Origin: Paratinospora sagittata
Taxonomy: Eukaryota; Streptophyta; Magnoliopsida; Ranunculales; Menispermaceae
Direction of reading: 5' to 3'
DNA length: 64,000 nucleotides
Assembly: GCA_035771175.1 (NCBI GenBank)
Contig: CM069590.1
Coordinates: forward strand, 31,076,821 to 31,140,820
Shown: one piece after another, positions 23,391-36,472 of the stretch
Layout: the number at the start of each line of letters is the position of its first letter
How positions within the stretch are numbered: position 1 is the stretch's first letter
The notes under the pieces: generated by a model
The model's database searches: none
The model's input: only the letters and a program-made list of their open reading frames with translations
What the model was told of the DNA's origin: nothing
Program-made: the position numbers and the translations under genes

Positions 23391-24139
23391 CAACTTGAGA
23401 TAATTATAATATCAGTTTCGGGTTATGTATGGCCATATTTTGAATAGTATTTATGGTGTCCTTGCGTTTCTTTATCTCTTCTCGGTTCCTTGATAGTGAC
23501 CATCTCTTCTATGATTTAAATTTACTTGCACAGTTTCTTATTTTATTTACCACTGCAAACGGACTGACCTCCATTGAACTTCATGCCTCTGACATTGTCT
23601 GGTGGAAATCTGGCTCCTGCAACCACATTTCTTCAAATTTGAATGGGCAACTAGCTTACAACTTTATAATTTTATTTGTGGACAAAAGAACCTGCCTATG
23701 ATCCAAATACAAATAATCGAGGTTCTGGACTTCGACCTGCGGGAACAAGCAAGACCAGGAATGGTTACAAAACCATTGATCCAGTCTTTCTATCACATAT
23801 TGCGTATTGGATCTCTTATTATGCCAAGTATATTTGGCTCCTTTGAAGCCAAGATCCTGTAAGTTGTAATTGTCTATCACTTCTCCAAAACCATCTAACA
23901 TATGACCTGGTCTTGGATGTCCTCCCATCTTCTCATTCATCCAGAATCTCATTAAAATATCCTCCACATACCCTAGGTACATTGGGATGGGTATTAAGTC
24001 GACGAAGGAGTTGCCAGGAATGTTCTCGTTCAGCTGAAATAAGATCTCCATAGAAACCAGCGAGCCTTCATCTACCAATCTGATCATTTGTCACCATAAC
24101 ATCTATATGACCTTTTGAGCATGATTGGACAGACACAAT
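23391..24139 (-). pseudogene. LINE ORF2 endonuclease, C-terminal part
   Basis: The minus-strand order is IIVSVQSCSKGHIDVMV (to 24080), GFYGDL, LQDLGFKGAKYTWHNKRSN, VIERLDQWFCN and the YLDHRQVLL block in place of the usual SDH motif. These are the middle and end of an APE-type endonuclease. The 5' end continues across element E at 57280: codons WRDPI|IVSV join after removing one ACAAT copy. Frameshifts and stops are present. Confidence 0.85.
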
Positions 24140-25831
24140 TGTTTCCCCATGAATGTCCAAGAGGGGGAAGGGGGTGAATTGGACAATGATGAAGGTTTTA
24201 AGTTTTAATAAAAATAGATTTACGGTTGAAACAAAGTAATGATAGTTAATAGACAAAGACAGTAAAGAGCAGAAAAACAGTAAAGTGCACACAGATTTAG
24301 AGTGGTTCGGCTCCTGCCTACCTCCACTACCTAATCTCCCCGATTAAGATTTTGTTCAAACTCTACTATCGAATCCTCTTAGTGGTGAGGATCAAACCGT
24401 TACACCTTTTCTCAACTTCACGGGCTTGAGAACAACCGTTAATCACTTGAGCAACACTTGCTCAACCTTAGTGACATACACAGTCACAAATATAAATCAA
24501 ACACAAGTTTGAGAGCTTGAATCTCTTACCAAGAAACAAAGAAATACTTACAGAGCAAATAATGAACCTCAGACCAACACTGATTCAACTATGAATGTAT
24601 GATTAAGTGTGAGATATATATACTCCTCTTTCTTTCAATGGATTTGAAAAATGTATGAAGTTGAATCAATAAATCCGGAAGGTAAGTATGTATCAAAGTA
24701 TTTTCAAAGCATTTTTGCAGTAAAAAGAACACACTAACTTTTAAAGAGTTTGCGAAAAAAGATTTTTCAATCTTGTTTCTTGTATATGTTTCTTTAACTG
24801 TTCAAAGTGATACTTATAGAAGATACCTTTGATTTTTAGATTTTCAAAGAGTTTTGATGCTCGATTTGAATTTCAAAATCAGCGGTCATAGTGTTTCATG
24901 AAAGAGTAAACAATCAGACTGTTCAAAAACTTGAAACCTCTGTGCAATCACGAAAATAGAAAGAATCAGATAGTGCACAAGTTGAAAGTCTTTTTAAGAA
25001 ATTAGGACATTGTCGCATTAGCATCCTGATAGAGCATTAACGTCTTAATTTACATTATTTTGAAAAATATACTTTTTGTCAACTTGTTCGAGGAGGGCGC
25101 TAATACTACGTTAGCATTCTGATGGGCTTATTTTTCTAAAACCTAGAAATTCAGGGAGGGCACTAATGCTACATTAGCGTCCTGATAGGCATCTGCAGGT
25201 TTTCCCAGGTTAGTTCGATGAGGGCACTAATACTCAACGTTCTACTTTGAACGATGAACATTCAAACCCAGAAACCATCAGCGCCTTGATGGTCTATCAA
25301 CGTCCTACAGGGTTGGCTCGATATTAAGTGACTAGCCATTGCATCAGCGCCCTGATGGCCCATCAGCGTCCTGAATGACACTGAAAAACATTTTTTTGCG
25401 AAATTTTATTTTCTAATACTCGATTAAATCAAATCAACACTTGAGTTTTTTGGATCAAATCAAGCATTTTGAAATCATGCAAATGTTCCGAAGATTAAGC
25501 CAAAAAACCTTCAAATTAAATCAATTAAAATGATTTTCTTCAAAATCGAAAAGCTTTTGAAAACTTATGAAAATCATGAGAAATTTATGAAATGAATGAT
25601 TTGTTGAATCTGATGATGGCTGATATTCTACAAGCCTAAATTGTTCTAGAACATGAAATTAAATTCTTAAGTAGACATGGTCTTCATCTTGATCACGAAC
25701 TCGACTTCCTTTCCACCATGTTTTTGAGAAAATTATCCATGCATCATCATGTATACAATACACATAAAATTTGGTTTTTAATCATCAAAATATCTTTTCT
25801 CATACGGGACATGAGGGTTATTGAAATAACA
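24140..25831 (-). repeat. 3' LTR of element E
   Basis: This is 1692 bp. On the minus strand it begins TGTTATTTCAATAACCC at 25831, just after the purine tract AAAAAGGGGAAGATTG (25832-25848), and ends ATGGGGAAACA at 24140. It contains a dyad array at 25003-25380. Confidence 0.85.
25003..25380. repeat. Array of short dyads (GGCGCTAAT...ATTAGCGTCC type) in LTR E
   Basis: Repeated short words GAGGGCGCTAATACT, ATTAGCGTCCTGATAGG, CATCAGCGCCCTGATGG and CATCAGCGTCCTG alternate so that neighbouring words can pair. A second, diverged copy of the array is at 27480-27770 in the 5' LTR remnant. The offset in the LTR is about the same as for the array in F. Confidence 0.7.
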
Positions 25832-26126
25832 ATCTTCCCCTTTTTAATGATTTCAAGCACATTACTGTAAGCCTTGAAGCATATGAAATAATATGAATGC
25901 ATGAGTCCTACAATGTATGAATGAAAATGACATGTAATGATTATGCCCTTACAATGAGGTTTAATTTCTCCCTTACTTAGAGAATTGTCCATTTTCATGC
26001 ATAACATAAATGATTATTTCTCCCCTTGACTTTGTGCTTCATGAGTAATTACTTTACTTCTCTCCCTTTTGAAAACATTAAAAAGAAGTGGAATAATTGT
26101 TTACAGGCAGTATAATCATCAAAATA
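25832..26126 (-). other. 3' untranslated part of element E
   Basis: Sequence between the RNase H end and the 3' LTR, with the polypurine tract next to 25831. No coding sequence is seen. Confidence 0.6.
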
Positions 26127-26489
26127 TCACACAGTTGAGAGGTTGGATTTAGAGAATATTCTCAACTCTCTACTGATAAAAATAAACTGGTCTTTTGGTA
26201 AAGCTTTAGTGAAAATATCCGCCAGTTGTTTTTTAGTCCCAATGTGAATAAGCTTCTCATCATCATTTTGCACGTGATCTCTTAAGAAATGATGTCGAAT
26301 TTGAATATGTTTAGTTCGGGAGTGCAAAACTGGATTTTTTGATATATTGATAGCACTTGTATTATCACACAATATTTCAGTGCAACCAACATGGATTTGG
26401 TAGTCTTGAAGTTTTTGTTTCGTGTATAAAACTTGAGTACAACAACTACCAGCTGCAACATATTCAACCTCAACTGTTGATAATGTCAC
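26127..26489 (-). pseudogene. Element E Copia RNase H remnant
   Basis: The 120-codon frame shows the end of Copia RNase H: LSTVEVEYVAAGSCC, CDNTSAINISKNPVLHSRTK, HIQIRHHFLRDHV and KQLADIFTKALPKDQF. These blocks are typical of SIRE elements. The RNase H domain starts upstream at about 26640 (KSYVDSDYAESLTNRKNTSG) in another frame, so it is shifted between about 26490 and 26520. Confidence 0.9.
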
Positions 26490-26499
26490 TGAATGTTGC

Positions 26500-27474
26500 T
26501 TTTTGCAAAACTAAAAAATTAAAGAATTTCCTAGGAAATGACAAAATCCAGAGGTATTTTTTCTATTAGTAAGACTCTCAGCATAGTCAGAGTCTACGTA
26601 GCTTTTTAGTTCAAATGATGTACCTTTGGAATACCAAATTCCAAGATTTGTTGTACAAGTTATATATCTAAAGATTTGCTTGACACATTTTAAATGTGAT
26701 TCTTTTGGATTAGACTAAAATTTTGCACATAGACAAACACTGAACATTAGATTAGGTCTGCTTGTTGTGAGATAAAGTAAGCTTCCAAGCATACTTCTGC
26801 ATAGCTTTGGATCTATAGGTTTTCCTTTATCATCCTTATTTAGCTTAATTGCTGAATTACAGGGAGTGTCTATAGATTTCAAATTGTTCATTTGAAACTT
26901 TTTAACCATTTTCTTAGCATACTTTGATTGGCTTATAAAAGTTTCATCAGACATTTGTTTGATTTGTAAACTAAGAAAGTATGTAAGCTCTCCCACCATA
27001 CTCATTTCTAATTCTTCTTGCATTAGCTTAGAAAACTCTTTACACAAATCTTTGTTTGATGCACCAAATATGATATCATCCACATATATTTAAATAATAA
27101 GCATATCATCATTTTGGTGTTTGATAAATAAAATTAGATTAAGTTTTCCTTTCTGAAAATTGTGATCTACATGAAATGAACTGAGTCTATCATACCAAGC
27201 TGTAGAAGCTTGTCAAAGTTCATATAAAACTTTGTGAAGTTTGAACACATGTTCCAGGTTATGAGCATCCTCAAAACCTAGAGGTTGTTCCACGTATACC
27301 TCTTCATTGATGTAGCCCTTTAGAAATGCGATTTTTACATCCATTTGGTATAAGGGAAAATTTTTGTAACAAGCATAGGCAAGTAACATTCTAATTGCCT
27401 CTATTCTTGCTACAGGAGCAAAGGCTTCTTCGAAGTCTATGCCTTCTTCTTGATTGTACCCTTGCTCAGATTTT
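26500..27474 (-). pseudogene. Element E Copia reverse transcriptase remnant
   Basis: From about 27470 to 26500 the frame pieces read an RT palm with YVDDIIFGASN (catalytic YVDD, interrupted by a stop just before MDDIIFG at 27083), GELTYFLSLQIKQM, and the block SMLGSLLYLTTSRPNLMFSV. The 5' part (27083-27470) is broken by stops and fuses abruptly at about 27475 to LTR sequence, showing the large internal deletion. Confidence 0.87.
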
Positions 27475-28010
27475 CATGTACTTGCTCAGGGAGGGCGCTA
27501 TTATCGCATAAGCGTCATGACGAGCTTGATTTCCAAAATCCCAGAATTTCAAGGAGGACGCTAATACTCCATTAGCGTTGTAACTCGCAACTGCTAATTT
27601 TCAGGTTCATTCAATGAGGGCGCTTATACTCGATCAACATCCTGTCGTGAACGATAAACATTCGAACCTAGAAACCATCAGTGCCTTGATGGTCTATCAT
27701 CATCCTGTAGTATTGGCTCGATATTAAGTGACTAGTCATTGCATTAACGTCCTGAAAGACACTAACTTTGATGTTTTAGATTTTTTATTTTCAAAAAATC
27801 GATCAAATCAAACAAAAAACTTATGCTTTTTAGATCAAATCAAACATTCAGAAAGACATGCAAATAATTTAAAATTCATTCAAAAAACTTTTGAATCAAA
27901 TTAATCAAAAATATTTTCTCCAAGGATAGATGATTTTGCAAAAGCCTTATGCATGCATGATTTGAAAGGATTGAGCAATAAGGAATAAAGAAAGTACATC
28001 ATAATTCTAG
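27475..28010 (-). repeat. 5' LTR remnant of element E (left piece)
   Basis: Similar to 25080-25600 of the 3' LTR (dyad array, then AATCAAA-rich stretch). It resumes beyond element D at 57022-57274. The 3' part of the LTR (equivalent to 24140-25080) is missing because of a deletion into RT. Confidence 0.75.
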
Positions 28011-28015
28011 ACTTA

Positions 28016-29594
28016 TCTTACGTGCAAACTGCAAGCGTACGGTGTCAAGATATAATATAAAACCGATGAGATATCGGGTTGTCGTTCTCTAGGATTGACA
28101 CTCACACTAAATACTGTTTCACTAACCCTAACTTTATTTTAAAAATCAAATTTGAGTGATTAAGTGAAATAAATAAATAAATAACTAAATAACTAGAAAG
28201 TAAACTAAAACAATGCAATGTAAATAGATAGAAAATCAGATATAAAATAGTCTAGAAGATCGATATCACCTTACTCTCAACTATGCCTTTATGTATATAT
28301 TTATCATTAAATCAGTTCTTTCGTTTATATGTCGAAAATCCTAACATTTCTAATTCCCTCTTTTGGAGCAACAACTAGAGCATATTATTGTCATCTTGGC
28401 TTTACTCTTTCGATGAAAGCCTAAGATGATAATAACTCATTAAGTTCCGTGATTTCCTTTTAACTACTTCAAAGGTTCTCGATCTCCTTTTGAGTCTCAC
28501 GATAGCTTAGGTTTTATTTCTCAAATTCCAACCCAAAGTAACCTCTTTTGGAGCATCTATCTCAAGTCTATGATCATCTAATCCGTGGCCAATGTATCAA
28601 AAACATTAAACTCGAAAAAATATAAATAAACTAGAAAACTTCATTAATAATAATCAAGCAATAAAACCTACAACATATTTTCAAGTTCGGATCAATCTAC
28701 ACCTCTAGATAGAGGATTTAGTTCATAAGTTGATACATAAAAACATGAAATAACATGATGAACGTAAATCTAAAACTAGAAAAACAAAGTAAAAGGAAGG
28801 GAAAGTGTAGGAGAAATTTTAAATGTCTTCAATCTTACTCTTCTTATCGCTTCTAGACCCTAGCCGTCTTCCTTGCTCTTCAAAATCTTTTCTCCTCTAT
28901 TTGATGTCTTGAAAACCTTATACAATGGGATTTATATAGCTGCAAGTCCATAGGAAGTCGTCCAAGAAGTGTCCAAGTCGAACTAGGAAAGTTCGCAACA
29001 AAATTAGAAAGTTTCTATTTTGAATTGCACATCCACTTTCTTCCTCATCCCTTTTTCTTCTTGTTCCCCACTCCAAATCAACCTCAAAACTATTTCATCT
29101 TATATTATTTCAAGTAAGGAATCCATAGAAATAAACTACATCCAATTTGAAGTTAAATTGAGAAAGTTATGGCCTAAATACAAAAGTCGTGCAAAATTGC
29201 ATTTCCCGGTGCCACGGTGCCCAGTTACGGGTTTTTACACCTGTTTTTCCTTTATTTTCTTGTGGACTTAGCCAATTTTCAACACTTCAAGGCTTGGATG
29301 CACTTGTTTCTTCAGTCTAACTTCCTTGTCTCCTCTTGCATCATGCCTCATCTTCTCAATTATCATTTAGAACATCGAAGCATAGGCAAAACACATCAAA
29401 CCAAATGAGTATCATGCTTTAATAATCTCATGAACCAACCTATAGAAATCAATATCGAAATAATGCAACAATACCAAAATATAACTAAACTATCAAATAA
29501 CCAAATTTATGGTAAACTAACATAATATATGAACTAAATACCATAAAACACACCTAAAACATGCTCTAAAACCTATCTGAATATGCAACTATCA
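28016..29594 (-). repeat. 3' LTR of element D
   Basis: This is 1579 bp. On the minus strand it begins TGATAGTTGCATATTC at 29594 and ends GCACGTAAGA at 28016 (normal CA end mutated; the 5' copy has GCACGTAACA). It aligns along its length to 32549-33259 plus 56181-57016. The sequence just outside (AAGTCCTAAGTTTTGGGGTA) is the polypurine tract region. Confidence 0.87.
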
Positions 29595-31430
29595 AATACC
29601 CCAAAACTTAGGACTTTGATCGTCCCGAGCAAAGAAAAAATAAAACTAAAATTCAACTAACTCAATCATCAATTTGCCATCCTATGCTCAAAAAAATTAA
29701 GAATTTGATTCGAAATAGCATATAAGATCATCATTATGGCCTCTAAGATTACATTAAAAGATAATAACTCGTTGAAAAATTTTGAGAGTGTTAGAGATGT
29801 CTAGATTTTCAATCCAACTCTTCACATAACCTCATCTTTCATTCTCAAACACACCATCACATAGTAAATCTCATAAAACCATTCATGAAATTCATAGACA
29901 AGTGCAAGCAAGTATGAAGTGTAAGTGATCTCAACTAAATATATATAAAGTGAATCCTATAGGCAAATCTTTCATACTACTCTCCACTAATGTAGATCAC
30001 ATGCCATTTAGAATCAATACGTCTTTTTTAGGTTGTAATGTATGGCCAAGGTTCAAAGGTAAGGAAAATTTGGCAAAATTGAGGCTCAAAACACCCTAAA
30101 CACTTTGGTCAATTCCTAACATCCACAACATTACATTTAGAACCAAAAAAATAATTTCAGCACATATATTCTTTCTTTAAATATTCAAACTTTCATTCCA
30201 TTCCCCATTCTTTTGTTTGCTTGTTTTCTTATTTTCAAAGAACAATTACACCCCAAAACTTATTTCTTTTCATAATCATGGCATAGCATCCTTTTCTTCT
30301 CTTTTTCATTTTTTTTTCTTTATATATATATATATATATATATAGCAAACTTTGCAATTTCCCAATATACTTTTCTTCATCACCTTCTTTTCACCCTTTT
30401 TCATTCTCCATTTTCAACCCTCAAAAAGATAACACTCCAACATAATCAAAGTGTATAAGATACATAGGTTGAAAAATAAATATTTTAACATACATAGCTC
30501 AAGTGAATTAATGCATAGGTAACAAAGAAAATATCAATAAGCTCAACATGGGTGACTAACGATATATATATATATATATAAAAGTAGGCTATATGGCTCA
30601 AACTTTTCCAAACATGGCCTAAATCATTTTCCTCATGGCATGCTCACTAGGATTTCGCCACAAGTGACAATCAAACTTGTTCTAGGATTTTTAGCGATCT
30701 AATATATATAACTTTATTTACACAAATCCAATCCAAACAAGTCATGATTCCACAAAATCAACCACACTAGACATGTAGAGAATTTCCAACAAAACCAAGT
30801 TCAAAGTTGAATCAAGCACACAGACTTATAAATTACTATTTACATTATCCTAGAGTCGTGTTCATATACATATTCTCTTATCATTGGCCATTCAGAAAAA
30901 TAAAATTAGAATCAAATCAAAATTTGTAAGATCATAGGATATCCTAACCTAAAACTACCACATCTTCTTCATGACAAATCAAAAATCAAAACTCTCCCCC
31001 CAAACTTAAAACAAGCATTGTTCTCAATGCTTCACAATAAAAACTTAAACAGAGAATGGATGGAAATAAAATAAATAGAGGTTGAGAAAAGTCCCTTGAA
31101 CCCAAAGGGTTGACTTCTCCACATAACTGTTCCATCCTTTCCATGTAGCTCTCACAAGGACCCCCAAACTTAATCTAGAACCTGGGAAATAGATAACAAA
31201 AGACATGTCATTGGAAAAGGTAACCAATGAGTTGCCTCCCATTGATCTAAACAACTAATAAAATAAAAAAATAAAAACATAAAACATAAAAGTAACCAAT
31301 GGGTTGCCTCCCATCAAGCGCTTAGTTTAAAGTCATCAGTCTGACTTTTCTTTTCATTGGAATCGAGTGTGTTTTCTTATTATTTCGAGCATCCTCCCGT
31401 CTTCCTCATTGTTCAGCATTAATGATGGAA
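29595..31430 (-). other. Element D 3' internal non-coding region
   Basis: No domain was recognised. It contains TTTGCTCGGGACGATCAAAG-type sequence beside the LTR, two (AT)n runs (30322-30346, 30562-30580), and two copies of GGTTGCCTCCCAT(C/T) near 31240 and 31306. It stands where an autonomous relative would have pol. Confidence 0.65.
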
Positions 31431-32342
31431 TCACCGAACTTGTGCACTTCTCCCATAAAAATTCATAGAATGATCCTCAAATAGAAACACAAAGTCCGAT
31501 GAAGCATCACTCCCATCTAACGGAGGAATGTCATCAAAATACTTAATTGGTGCTTTCCAAACATTTATGCATTGATTTTCGAGCACCTCTAAATGGCTTT
31601 GAACATCATCAGTAACCTCCTCAACTTTAGCTTGTATCCCTTGAGAAAACAAATCCTCAAAATTGAAAGCATACTTTGTGACATCCAAACACTCTTCCAC
31701 CTTGGTAGGCACCACATCAACATATTGCATCATAAGATCTTCCGATTGCACATCCTTTGGCACCTCTTGATCACCACACTCAAGTACATCCACCGGTTGA
31801 GTATTCATCTCTTCTAGAATACTCAATGGTGGTGGTGTCATGTCTTGACATAATGAATCAACCCCCTTGATATCTTTTTCATCGCTCAATGTGATGGCAT
31901 TGCATTGCTCCTTAGGATTCATCTCGATAGTACTAGGCAATGAACCACATTGTTGGGCATTCATGTTTGAATCTAGTTGCCCCACTTGAACTTCCAAATT
32001 CTTGATTGATGCCCGTGTCTCCATCATGAATGAGCTCAACATATCCTCCAAAGAAGACTCATCCTCTACTTGATAGTAGAAATCTAATTAAGGTTGCAAG
32101 ACATTCCATGAATTATCATAGGAGTAGTTCTCGTGGTTATAAATACCCGAATGGTATTGATAGGGTAAAGGGTCACCCATACAATCATAAGCCCAATGGT
32201 TATCATATTGAACTTGTTCTATATTTGAATCAAATCCTGAATATCCCATGCTTGCAACTTTCATTCTCTCCATAGTAGGTCGAGATCTTGCATCTTGAAG
32301 TTTGGATATTTGAAGTTGAAGATTGGACATTGATGCCGACAA
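31431..32342 (-). pseudogene. Element D gag-like remnant
   Basis: Frames 32342-32088 and 32051-31431 are in the same register and are separated by one stop, giving a single frame of about 304 codons. The diagnostic block is ASIKNLEVQVGQLDSNMN followed by GSLPST and NPKEQCNAITL, the conserved linker at the end of plant Athila-type Gag. The C-terminal part is Asp/Glu-rich (GVDSLCQDMTPPPLSILEEM). No zinc knuckle is seen. Confidence 0.8.
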
Positions 32343-32525
32343 TGTTGTAATAGGATCAACTTGCCCGAAACTATCTTGAAAGGTTGAGTGGTTGAAATTG
32401 TACGCCTTTGCTCTACAAAAGAAACTATAAAAGAAAAATCAAAAAAATCAAAAAATCAAAAGAAAAATCTAAATTAAAATTAAAGTTAGTTACTAACGAT
32501 ATTAGTGAAAATAAAGTGAATCAAT

Positions 32526-32548
32526 CTCCAGCAACAACGCCAAAAACT
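32526..32548 (-). other. Primer-binding site of element D (tRNA-Asp type)
   Basis: Directly beside the 5' LTR, the minus strand reads AGTTTTTGGCGTTGTTGCTG. The Athila consensus is TGGCGCCGTTGCCGGGG, from which it differs by C-to-T and G-to-A transitions. Confidence 0.7.
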
Positions 32549-33259
32549 TGTTACGTGCAAACCGCAAGTGTACTGTGTCAAGGTATAATATAAAACCGAT
32601 GAGATGTCGGGTTGTCGTTCTCTAGGATTGACACTCAAACTAAATACCATTTCACTAACCCTAACTTTATTTAGAAAATCAAATTCGAGTGATTAAGTGA
32701 AATAAATAAATAATTAAATAACTAGAAAGTAAACTAAGACAATGCAATGTAAATAGCTAGAAAACCAGAGATAAAATAGTCTAGAGAATCGATATCACCT
32801 TACTCTCAACTATGCCTTTATATATATATATTTATCATTAAATCAGTTCTTTCGTTTATAATTCCTTCTTTTGGAGAAACAACTAGAGCATATTATTATC
32901 ATCTTGGCATTACTCTTTCGATGAAAACTTAAGTGATAATAACTCATTAAGTTCCGTTATTTCCTTTTAACGACTTCAAAGGTTCTTGATCTCCTTTTGG
33001 GTCTCACGATAGCCTAGGTTATATTTCTCAAATTTCAACCCAAAGTACCCTCTTTTGGAGCATCTCCCTCATGTCTATGATCATCTAATCCATGGCCAAT
33101 GGATCAAAAGCATTAAACTATAAATAAACTAAAAAACTTCATTAATAATAATCAAGCAATAAAACCTACAACATAGTTTCAAGTTCGAATCAATCTACAC
33201 CTCTAGATAGAGGATTTAGTTCATGAATTTGAGACATAAAAACATGAAAAAACATGATG
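32549..33259 (-). repeat. 5' LTR of element D, left piece
   Basis: This continues at 56181-57016 after removal of element B with one copy of TGATG. It matches 28016-28760 of the 3' LTR. Confidence 0.87.
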
Positions 33260-33281
33260 TGTGGCGACCCCGCACCACGGA
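33260..33281 (-). repeat. Last 22 bp of the 3' LTR of element B
   Basis: TGTGGCGACCCCGCACCACG plus GA matches the corresponding end of the 5' LTR (TATGGTGACCCCGCACCCCG) with 3 changes. It is bounded by TGATG on the left and by the TG start of element A on the right. Confidence 0.8.
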
Positions 33282-36200
33282 TGTAGCACCCACGCATTTA
33301 GGTGACGTCATTTTGACCTATAGTGTACCCGTATACATATTCGTATATGTATGTGTATATATATTTTGATGCTCGAGGCATGTAAGTTTGAGTGTCTTTG
33401 CATGATTTTAGGTCATAAAGAGTGCGCCTGAAGTTTCGGAACCATCAGAGACCTGTTCGGCGTCAAAACATGTCGAAAACGATGTTTTGGATCCAGTGGA
33501 GCTCGCTCCATGGAGGAAGAAATTTCTGTCACAAATTACATCAATGGTTTGTTCTCCTAGATCCGTGGTCAAATTGAGCTGATATTTTTTCAGCTCATTC
33601 TTATATGATAGATCTTCATTATGAACGGTGAAGATCTTCATCGGATTTACCTACTATGAGTTATAAGACTCCAAACACTGTTTCACGAATTTTCAGATTT
33701 TCTTATGCAGTTTTGATCAAACAGTTAGATCTCGTAATCCCACCGTTGGATTGAGTTGAACGTTTACCATAATGTTGGTAACTAACTCATGCAACTTTTG
33801 AACGGTTACAATGTTAAATTGGTAGGCATTTTGCAAGAAATTGACTATCTAAGTACAAGTATTGCAACAAGAAAATTGATTTTTTGATAGTTTTTGGCAA
33901 CTTTTAGTTGTGGGCCCAAGCTTGTCTATTTATGCAACCAAAACGTAATTTTAGGCTCATTTGCTCATTTCACAGCCAGAAAAGAGAGAAAGGAGCTGGA
34001 GAGGAGAAAATGAGAGGAAACCTAGGGTTGGTGGATTTTGCTCAAAATCCCTAAGGTTTGCATGTTTTTACTCATTGTTCTTCCTTCAATCTCGTTGGTT
34101 CACGCATACTAGTGTTGTTTTGATGCATGCATTGTATGAAACCCAGATTTGAAGGGGTAGTGGAAATCAAATGTTGTCCAAATGCTTTGCATGTTTGATA
34201 TGTGTGTTTAGAGTGTGTTGGGAACCCTCTAAAGGCAAAAACCCCAATTTCTAATTGGTAGGGTTTAGTACAAATGACCTAGTCTTGGTTCATTGACCTA
34301 GACTTTGACTTAAGCTTTGCATGCCATCTATGATGGACTGATCAGTATTAGGGACTGATTCATGTATTTAGCTTGAGATTTTAATGATGAAATCATATGG
34401 TTTAGTGTAAATGGTCATTGTTTGGTTCATGGCCTTGGGGTTTTCCAAAAGTCATGCATGTCAACTATGTTGTTCTAGGTGGCATTGTGAATGAAACCAT
34501 GTTGTTAGATCAGTAAATTTTGTGACTATGTATGGTGGCCTAGTGTAAAATTGACAATATGGTCTATGTATGAAAATTTCCAGATTTGGGGCTTTTGATG
34601 CTCTTGATATAAAATCTGGAAAATTATGCAATGTAGGTCTAATTGGACATGATTAGGGTTGTTTGATGATTGAATTCAGTGGGTTCTCATAATGGACACC
34701 CTAAGGTTGACTAATTTTGATCTATGTTAGGTATTTGGCATTTTTCATGTATTTTGGCAATTCTGCATGTAATTTGGGGATTTTGCCTAAATTGGGACTT
34801 TTCACCCAAAGACAGTCAATTTATCAAATTGACTAGGGGATTGTTTAATTGGACCCAAATTGAGTAGAATCATGGGTTTAAAATGTTAGAACCTATGTTA
34901 AATTGATATGACTTAGTTCATTTTGACCTTATGTTTTATATTGACCTAATTGGAGATTTTGACCAAGACTTAGTCAATTGATGAAATTGACTTGTTGTAT
35001 AGTCTAATTGACCCTAATTATAATTGAATTTCATGTATATTAGTGGTTGGATCATGGGGTCACCCTATTACATTCAATTTAGGTCAATCTTAGTTTAATT
35101 GAGTCTAAATGATCAAGTTAGGCAATATGGAAATTGGCTCAAGGGGGTAATCAATTTAGAATCTAATTGACTTTAGATTGGGTTTGAACATGGAGTTTTG
35201 ACACACTTTATGACTGATTTTCAGTTGTGTTAACCATGTTATTTCCAGGTCTTGTGATTGATCTTGAACCCGTTTAGTCAATTGGAGAGTTTTGGCGATT
35301 GGATTGGCTAGGCTTAGCAAATCAAGTGTGAGTGTTCTTTTACTTTTGGATTATTTATATGTGGCATTGTAGTATAGAAATGTTTTAAATGCTTATGTAT
35401 GATGGTATGCATGTTTTAATATTCCATGAAATTCATTTAAGCATAATTCATTGGGATGACAATTTGGGTTGAGGCTCCTAGTTGGAATTTCCTCTTTTTG
35501 GGAATTCTCGTAAGTCTAGCGGTTATCCCAGTTGTGTACCTGGCAGAGGGTTTTATGGCTTGTGTATGAGTAGGTTAGTTTAGGCTAATCTTACGTGCTG
35601 CACAACCCTAGAAATCCTATTAGGACACGAGTATTGTGTGAGTGTTCAGGTACTGTGTGTAGTGCACTAACTTTGAACCCCCGTACTGAGGAGGTGTTAG
35701 GATTGCATGAGCATGACTACTAATGTTATGCATCGTCTTATGTATGACTTGATCCATTATGTTAGCATGTATGTAATCTATTTCACCATCGTGATATTTC
35801 AACTGTTTTATGATCTTACCATGTTTTATAAATGAGCGTATATGCCACTTGTAAATAACATTCACTGAGCTGGCTGTAGCTCACACCTCACCATCTTTTT
35901 TCAGGATCTGATAGAAAATGAAAAGGGAAGGCTTGACTGCGGAGTGTCCCTTGTTTTTGTTTCATGTAGGTGTTGTACATTTAGTTTTGTATTTTGATAA
36001 TTATGTACATGATAACACCTAGTAATTGTATATTTAACACATAGTTGGGATGTGTTGAGTTTTGTATCATTTTGAAGACTCTAGAATTTTATACTTGTAA
36101 AAATTTGGAGAAGTAATATTTTATTTCATTATGATCATGTTAGTTGGTTGTTAAGGATGTACTTTTATTTCTTTTTGGGGATTCGTATATGTATTCGATA

Positions 36201-36285
36201 GCTAACGGGACGTCGGGTGTACCGACGGAGGGTGTATCGAAGGTTCCCGTGCTGGTCATGACGTCACGTAGAGTGGGTCGTGACA
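33282..36285 (+). repeat. 5' LTR of element A
   Basis: This is 3004 bp. It starts TGTAGCACCCACGC and ends GTGGGTCGTGACA. It is like the LTR of G (1-2621). It is unlike the 3' LTR of A at many positions in the first 200 bp but nearly identical at 33960-34430 versus 41195-41663. Confidence 0.9.
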
Positions 36286-36289
36286 ACTA

Positions 36290-36300
36290 TGGTATCAGAG
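36290..36300 (+). other. Primer-binding site of element A (initiator Met tRNA)
   Basis: TGGTATCAGAG lies 4 bp after the 5' LTR end and is complementary to the 3' end of plant initiator Met tRNA. This is the usual primer of Gypsy chromoviruses. Confidence 0.85.
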
Positions 36301-36472
36301 AGAATGTTTTAAGTTTAAAATCCTTAAAAAGAATAAAAGACTTATATGACATTATGATTGCCTTTATGAGTATGATTATAGGTAGTTATCTTAGAGTAAC
36401 TTTTTCTTGGATTGTGATCCTGATTGAGCTTTTCCTTATTGTGAATTTCAGATATTTACAAGAAAAGAAAGA

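Noticed and set aside
25003..25380. Regular short repeats looking like a CRISPR array
   Set aside because: Spacers are not unique or of constant length, the repeats are imperfect dyads within an LTR, and the sequence is a plant nuclear genome.
26127..27474. Possible endogenous plant pararetrovirus (RT plus RNase H)
   Set aside because: The block order and wording are those of Copia RT and RNase H, the ends are LTRs with a 5 bp TSD, and no movement or coat protein motif is present.
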